In this document: in pieces, positions 59,629 to 64,000 of the stretch
Layout: every line of letters starts with the position of its first letter
How positions within the stretch are numbered: position 1 is the stretch's first letter
NCBI RefSeq assembly: GCF_040372805.1
Contig: NZ_BAABWJ010000003.1
Span: 314,132 to 378,131, forward strand
Direction of reading: 5' to 3'
DNA from: Pseudoteredinibacter isoporae_A
Lineage (GTDB): Bacteria > Pseudomonadota > Gammaproteobacteria > Pseudomonadales > Cellvibrionaceae
DNA: 64,000 bases
The notes under the pieces: model-generated
Databases searched by the model: none
What the model saw: only the letters and a program-made list of their open reading frames with translations
Told to the model about the DNA's origin: nothing
Translations under genes and position numbers: made by a program

Positions 59629-62600
59629 TCAGACATCGAACAAAGTATTTAGAGTGTCGCTTAAGCCTCTTGATACCGCGAGATCGAGCTCGCCCAAGCT
59701 TTGCACTTCCCGCGAGTTCAGGGGTTCCTGCGGCGCGCTTTCCGCCGAAATTTTCAGGGTTTCAGGCAGAATGTCTAACTCACTACCGGAAATAAGGTCC
59801 TGAAGTTCCAGAGTGCTTTCCCCCTCAGAAGAATCGGGATCATACGCAAACCACACGTCATCGATACGACCGACTTGCCCATCAACACCTACGTAACTCG
59901 AACTGAGGCCAATAATATTGCCATTGTCCACAAGCCCATTGCTGCTCGCGTCGAGATTAATACTGAGTATTCCAGCCTCATCCAGAGCCAACAGCTCTCC
60001 CTCTTGAACCTGACCATCGCTATTGAGATCCTGCCAAAGTTCAAGCTCTGAATAGAGCTCATCATTCGAATCAAAAACACCATCGGTATTTGAATCGAGG
60101 TCACGTAACGCATCAAAGCCATCCCGAGCCAGTGACCCATCCGTTTTGCGCGTCGCCGCACCAAATAATTCCGAACCATCATTGATAATTCGATCATCAT
60201 TACGATCATAAACCAATAAGGCATCGTCACCGGCCACCCAGGCTGTCGCCTCCAGAGCCCCATCTGCATCGATATCAAAACGAACACCTTCGGCCAAGGA
60301 CAAAGTCTCCGTGCCGTCGCCATCCAAATCCAATACAAGCGGGGTAATAAGCCTACTCGCATCAGCCCCCGCCACGGCAATACTGTCGATAGATAAATCC
60401 CTGTCCAAGCCACTGTTCACCGCAGTATTACTGACACGCACGGTATAATCGCCCGCGTTCTGAGCAACAATCGAAAAACTCACATCGCTCGTCGTACCGC
60501 CATTAAATTGCACGGTTTGGCGCTCTACAACATTGCCATCCGAATCCAACACGTCAATTTCAGCAACCGTGTTATTGCCCGCCTGCTCATTGAGTGAAAG
60601 CGAGGCGCTAAAATCATAGTTTTGCCCCGCGACCGCCGTGAAGCCTGTTGTTCCTGAAGTCTCACGACCACCCGCAAGTGTTTGAGCATCGCCATTCTCA
60701 ACGGTATCACCCACCCACTGGCCATTGAGCACATTCTCGGAGGTTTCGTAAGTCGGATCAGCCACACTGATCGTAAAATCACTTTGTTGAGAACTCCCAT
60801 CACTGGACAGGGCCACCACGGTGATAAGTTGATTGCCCATATCCGTAGTCTCAATGCTGCGATTGAGTGTCACTACACCGGTCTCGCGATCAATCGCGAA
60901 TAAACCATTCGCATCATTCGACAGTTCATAACCAACCGACTGATTCGAGTCAGCTTCATTCGCATGGGCCGTTATTCCCACAGAAGCCCCTATCTCGGCG
61001 TTGCTGTAAATCTCATTATCATCGCCGTCATTATCGTCAAGAGCTTGCAGCGGCGTATTCGTATTAACATGAATAACGAAAGTTTCCGTCGCGCTACGTC
61101 CTCTCGAAGTTTGCAGAATAACGTCGATCTCATAGCGACCAATATCACCGCTGCTGATTTCCCTCGCCAACTCAATGTCCCCAGTCGACGCATTAATCTG
61201 AAACAAATCATTAGGATTGGATGCCAAATTGAATTGTGAAAATTCTCCAGAAAGCAGGTTCTGTCCTGCCGCCGTAACACCCACCGAAGCACCCGCTCCC
61301 TCAGCATCGGTGACCGTGTTGTCTGCGTTGTTACTGTCGATCAGCTCCAGTTGTCCTGAATTACCACTGAAGCCTACGTTCACCGCACCACTCGAAGCCG
61401 CAACATCAATCGTGAAGGTTTCCGTCGCCTCACGTCCAGCGGAGGTCTCAACCTTAACAACGACATCATGACTACCGACATCGGCACTGCTTGCATCTCG
61501 AGCTAAGGTAATTTGGCCGTCCGGCGCAATCTCAAAAAGACCATTGGGGTTCGATGTCAGAGTATACGCAATGGGTATTTCTCCCGCGTCCAGATTGTTA
61601 GCCGTGGCAGAAACACCGGTATCAGCTCCTGCGGTATCAGAATCCGTCACCGCATTATCCGCAGTGTCTCTGTCACGTACCTCAAGCACTCCAATAATAT
61701 CGATATCGGTTGTGCCTGTGACGTCAATAGTGAAGGTATTCGTCGCTGTTTCACCCTGTAACGTAAGCGCCGTAATGCTGATTTCATAGCTCCCAATATC
61801 AGCATCTGTCGCATCCCGAGCCAACGTAACTTGGCCGGTAGGGTTGTGGATTTGGAACAAACCATTGGCATTGCCCCCAGTCAACGAGTACTGCACAACA
61901 ATATCACCTGTGCCCAGATTTTCGGGTGCTGCGGTAACGCCAACTTCATCACCCAAAACACCTTCACTGCTCACAGAATTGTCATTGTCATCGCGATCTC
62001 TCACACCAAAATCACCACCAATGCCAATGTCAATTTCACCCTTCAAAATGAAATCAAGCACGGGACTCGGTGCGCTCTCCCCGTTTCCGGCCGGATCGAC
62101 TTGCGTAGCGGTAATGCTGTAAGGAATCTCAACATTGGCTTCAAAATCCAGTGGAATTTCCAAAGACCAGTTGCCACTGTCGTCCGCGATGGTAGTACCG
62201 ATTCTTATTCGGTCTCCATTCGGCTCGGTGTTATAAATATGAACTGTCGCGCCGGGTTCAGCCGTTCCGCTGAATACCGGTGCAGCGTCATCAATGGTGC
62301 TTCCCTGGGCAATAAAACCGGTTACAACCCCGGCATCATCGAACCCTTGCAAGGTAAGTGGAGCGTCAGGAACACTGGTATCAATTTCCAAGGTAAACTC
62401 ATCGACGGATTCATTACCCGCAGCATCTCTCGCCGTCGCTGTGAAGGTTGCCGTACCATCGGGCAAGGCATCGGTAACCTGAATTTGCCATTGACCATTA
62501 CTGTCCGCAATGACAGGACCATATGTACTGCCATTCACAAGCAATGTCACTTGGGCGCCTTCTTTAGCGGTCCCCACAATCAACGGCATATTGTCATTCG

Positions 62601-64000
62601 TTAGCCCCCCGTCACGAATATCTTCTGTGCTTCCTTGAGATTGATCTGAGTTGGGCACATCATCCACAGCTTTGTCGATGCTCAGGTTCAGCGGAGCGGT
62701 GTCGACTGTAAAACTTAGAGGGTCGCTCGGTGCACTCGGGCCATTACCCGCTTCATCTGTAACCGCGATTTGGACCGTGTGCAACCCATCAGACAAATTA
62801 GGTGTGTATTCCCAATTCCCTTGGTCGTCGGTTGGAACGGTTTCCGTACGCTCATTCGCCGTGCCGCTATCCAGAATAATGGTAACTTCACCATTCGGTT
62901 CAGAAACCTGTCCAAAAAATCGAGGGGTCGCATCGTCGGTTGTATCGCCTTCCTGGATTTCACCGATAGCAGGTCCCACATCATCTTCCGCCATCAAGAC
63001 ACCATCGACACCTATATCTGGAGTGCCAGGTGATTGAGTGTCCACCGTTATGGTGAAACTATCGCTTTGTGGCGACTCATTGCCAGCCTCATCAACCTCG
63101 CTGACCGTGAAGATATGCTCGCCATCCGGTAGCGCTCCAGCGGGAGTGAAACTCCATAACCCATTGGTATCGATAGGCACTTCATCGGCAAAGTTTCCAT
63201 CCACATAGACCCGAATCACATCGCCAGGCGTGCCCGTACCATTGAGTGTTGGTTGAGCATCGTCAGTATGATCGCCGTCCGACAGATTTCCCTGAATGCT
63301 CCCCACATCATCTTCTACGCTGGATATTACCGGCATACTCGCAGGACTTGCGTCAACCTCCAAGGTAAAGCTGTCCGTAACTTCATTCCCTGATGCATCT
63401 GTTGCGATAGCAATGAATGTTGCGGTGCCATCTGGCAATTCGTCGGCTACAGGAATTTGCCATTGACCATTCTCGTCGGCAATGACAGGGCCATAACTAT
63501 TCCCATTAACTTCCAGAATAACTTCCGATCCCGCTTTAGCCAGACCAACAATTGTTGGGGTTCGATCATTTGTCAGGCCACCATCGCTAATATTTTTGGT
63601 CGTGCCCACTGGCTCTCCCGCATCGGGAACATCATCCACGGCATGTTCAATACTCACAGTCACAGAGCTGGTGTCGACCGTAAAATCGATCGGACTCGTT
63701 TCGGATGAGGTGTTGCCAGCGGGGTCCACCACCTCGGCTGAGACTCGGTAATTGCCATTCGTTAAGGCCGGTTCCGGTGTCGCTTCCCAGGTCGCCGGGT
63801 CACCCGCATTGGCGCCCGCCGTTAGGGGAATGTTCTCAATCGTCTGCACAACATTGTCGTTCTCATCGCGAACGATCAGCGTCACTGTCGAGCCATCCTC
63901 CGCTTCACTGGCGGCCACTTCGCCACTGAAGGTGGGCGCAGCGTCGTCGATGGTGTCGCCGTTATTGATCGGACCGGTCACCCGACCCACATCGTCGGTG
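59629..64000 (-). CDS. Giant secreted Ig-like/cadherin-repeat calcium-binding protein, C-terminal part
   Basis: Open to the window edge, so the N-terminus is missing; 1,457 residues are visible. Counting from codon 63990: six bacterial Ig-like repeats of about 105-113 residues (1-651, each with a D-D-x-P or D-x-A-P start and an A-x-D-x-x-G-N-x-S/T turn), then four cadherin-like repeats of about 108-111 residues (652-1088, with GLFQI or GLFEI and VTLARD). A beta-rich region follows, and from about 1200 a calcium-binding RTX-type domain with LVLDLDGDGTETL, DRNDDRIINDGSELFG and DLNSDGQVQEGEL. The protein ends in SDTLNTLFDV, as expected for a type I secretion signal. Probable large adhesin or biofilm protein; transporter genes are not in the window. 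Confidence 0.88.
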   Translation of the reverse strand, partial: TDDVGRVTGPINNGDTIDDAAPTFSGEVAASEAEDGSTVTLIVRDENDNVVQTIENIPLTAGANAGDPATWEATPEPALTNGNYRVSAEVVDPAGNTSSETSPIDFTVDTSSVTVSIEHAVDDVPDAGEPVGTTKNISDGGLTNDRTPTIVGLAKAGSEVILEVNGNSYGPVIADENGQWQIPVADELPDGTATFIAIATDASGNEVTDSFTLEVDASPASMPVISSVEDDVGSIQGNLSDGDHTDDAQPTLNGTGTPGDVIRVYVDGNFADEVPIDTNGLWSFTPAGALPDGEHIFTVSEVDEAGNESPQSDSFTITVDTQSPGTPDIGVDGVLMAEDDVGPAIGEIQEGDTTDDATPRFFGQVSEPNGEVTIILDSGTANERTETVPTDDQGNWEYTPNLSDGLHTVQIAVTDEAGNGPSAPSDPLSFTVDTAPLNLSIDKAVDDVPNSDQSQGSTEDIRDGGLTNDNMPLIVGTAKEGAQVTLLVNGSTYGPVIADSNGQWQIQVTDALPDGTATFTATARDAAGNESVDEFTLEIDTSVPDAPLTLQGFDDAGVVTGFIAQGSTIDDAAPVFSGTAEPGATVHIYNTEPNGDRIRIGTTIADDSGNWSLEIPLDFEANVEIPYSITATQVDPAGNGESAPSPVLDFILKGEIDIGIGGDFGVRDRDDNDNSVSSEGVLGDEVGVTAAPENLGTGDIVVQYSLTGGNANGLFQIHNPTGQVTLARDATDADIGSYEISITALTLQGETATNTFTIDVTGTTDIDIIGVLEVRDRDTADNAVTDSDTAGADTGVSATANNLDAGEIPIAYTLTSNPNGLFEIAPDGQITLARDASSADVGSHDVVVKVETSAGREATETFTIDVAASSGAVNVGFSGNSGQLELIDSNNADNTVTDAEGAGASVGVTAAGQNLLSGEFSQFNLASNPNDLFQINASTGDIELAREISSGDIGRYEIDVILQTSRGRSATETFVIHVNTNTPLQALDDNDGDDNEIYSNAEIGASVGITAHANEADSNQSVGYELSNDANGLFAIDRETGVVTLNRSIETTDMGNQLITVVALSSDGSSQQSDFTISVADPTYETSENVLNGQWVGDTVENGDAQTLAGGRETSGTTGFTAVAGQNYDFSASLSLNEQAGNNTVAEIDVLDSDGNVVERQTVQFNGGTTSDVSFSIVAQNAGDYTVRVSNTAVNSGLDRDLSIDSIAVAGADASRLITPLVLDLDGDGTETLSLAEGVRFDIDADGALEATAWVAGDDALLVYDRNDDRIINDGSELFGAATRKTDGSLARDGFDALRDLDSNTDGVFDSNDELYSELELWQDLNSDGQVQEGELLALDEAGILSINLDASSNGLVDNGNIIGLSSSYVGVDGQVGRIDDVWFAYDPDSSEGESTLELQDLISGSELDILPETLKISAESAPQEPLNSREVQSLGELDLAVSRGLSDTLNTLFDV

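Noticed and set aside
1..64000. CRISPR arrays, insertion sequences or prophage
   Set aside because: No spaced direct repeats, transposase, integrase or phage structural genes were seen. The only repeated coding units are the Ig/cadherin repeats, TolA's stalk and the TolB propeller.

Overview
The window is a 64 kb stretch of chromosome from a gammaproteobacterium with intermediate GC content. The core gene blocks support this: minCDE, dnaE-accA, ybgC-tolQRAB-pal-cpoB followed by queE/queC and tRNA-Lys (an order I associate with Pseudomonas-like genomes), yebC-ruvCAB, aspS, and a rimI gene preceded by a pseudomonad-type psi-subunit candidate. The accessory genes (TonB-dependent receptor, multi-cytochrome operon, giant Ig/cadherin-repeat protein, CoA-transferase, thiolase) suit a free-living aerobic, possibly marine, member of Pseudomonadales/Cellvibrionales/Oceanospirillales. 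The genus cannot be fixed from sequence reading alone. I see no prophage, insertion sequence or CRISPR array.

Layout. 1-3.95 kb: end of an AraC-type regulator, then a three-gene periplasmic operon (c4-like dihaem cytochrome, MauG/CcpA-like dihaem peroxidase, parallel beta-helix protein fused to a cytochrome c domain). 3.97-11.65 kb, minus strand: minE-minD-minC, a short-chain dehydrogenase, accA, dnaE. 11.9-16.3 kb: LuxR-type regulator, TonB-dependent receptor and alpha/beta hydrolase, apparently a regulated uptake-and-hydrolysis module. 16.3-21.4 kb: nadA, a monoacylglycerol-lipase-like hydrolase, two identical tRNA-Lys genes next to a 58-bp perfect palindrome, queC, a periplasmic solute-binding protein, queE. 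21.4-32.4 kb, minus strand: Tol-Pal cluster, ruvCAB, yebC, aspS, fmdB. 32.4-34.5 kb: HU-like protein with a basic N-terminal tail, DUF2799 lipoprotein, shikimate-kinase-like ATPase.

34.6-39.1 kb looks like a catabolic island: a ureohydrolase resembling guanidinobutyrase, two overlapping paralogous LysR regulators transcribed divergently from it, and a succinate-semialdehyde-dehydrogenase-like enzyme. Together these could take 4-guanidinobutyrate via GABA to succinate, although no GABA transaminase lies in the window. 39.4-45.7 kb: Dps, CoA-transferase, zinc-ribbon rhomboid protease, quinone oxidoreductase, membrane-anchored glutamate-synthase-like FMN protein, pdxH. 45.8-49.7 kb: molybdenum cofactor genes mobA-moaA-moaB, then VOC, DUF1244 and MOSC proteins. 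49.8-55 kb: aldehyde dehydrogenase, asparaginase, class V aminotransferase, thiolase. 55.1-58.5 kb: rimI, HolD-like gene, and leuA preceded by a good sigma70-like promoter and a previously uncalled leucine-rich leader peptide (candidate leu attenuator). 58.5-59.6 kb: glutathione peroxidase and an OhrR-like MarR repressor, with a palindrome over the promoter. 59.6-64 kb: C-terminal 1,457 residues of a giant secreted repeat protein that continues beyond the window.

Most noteworthy are the cytochrome/beta-helix operon, the LuxR-receptor-hydrolase module, the leu leader, the tRNA-Lys palindrome and the double-LysR guanidino-compound locus.
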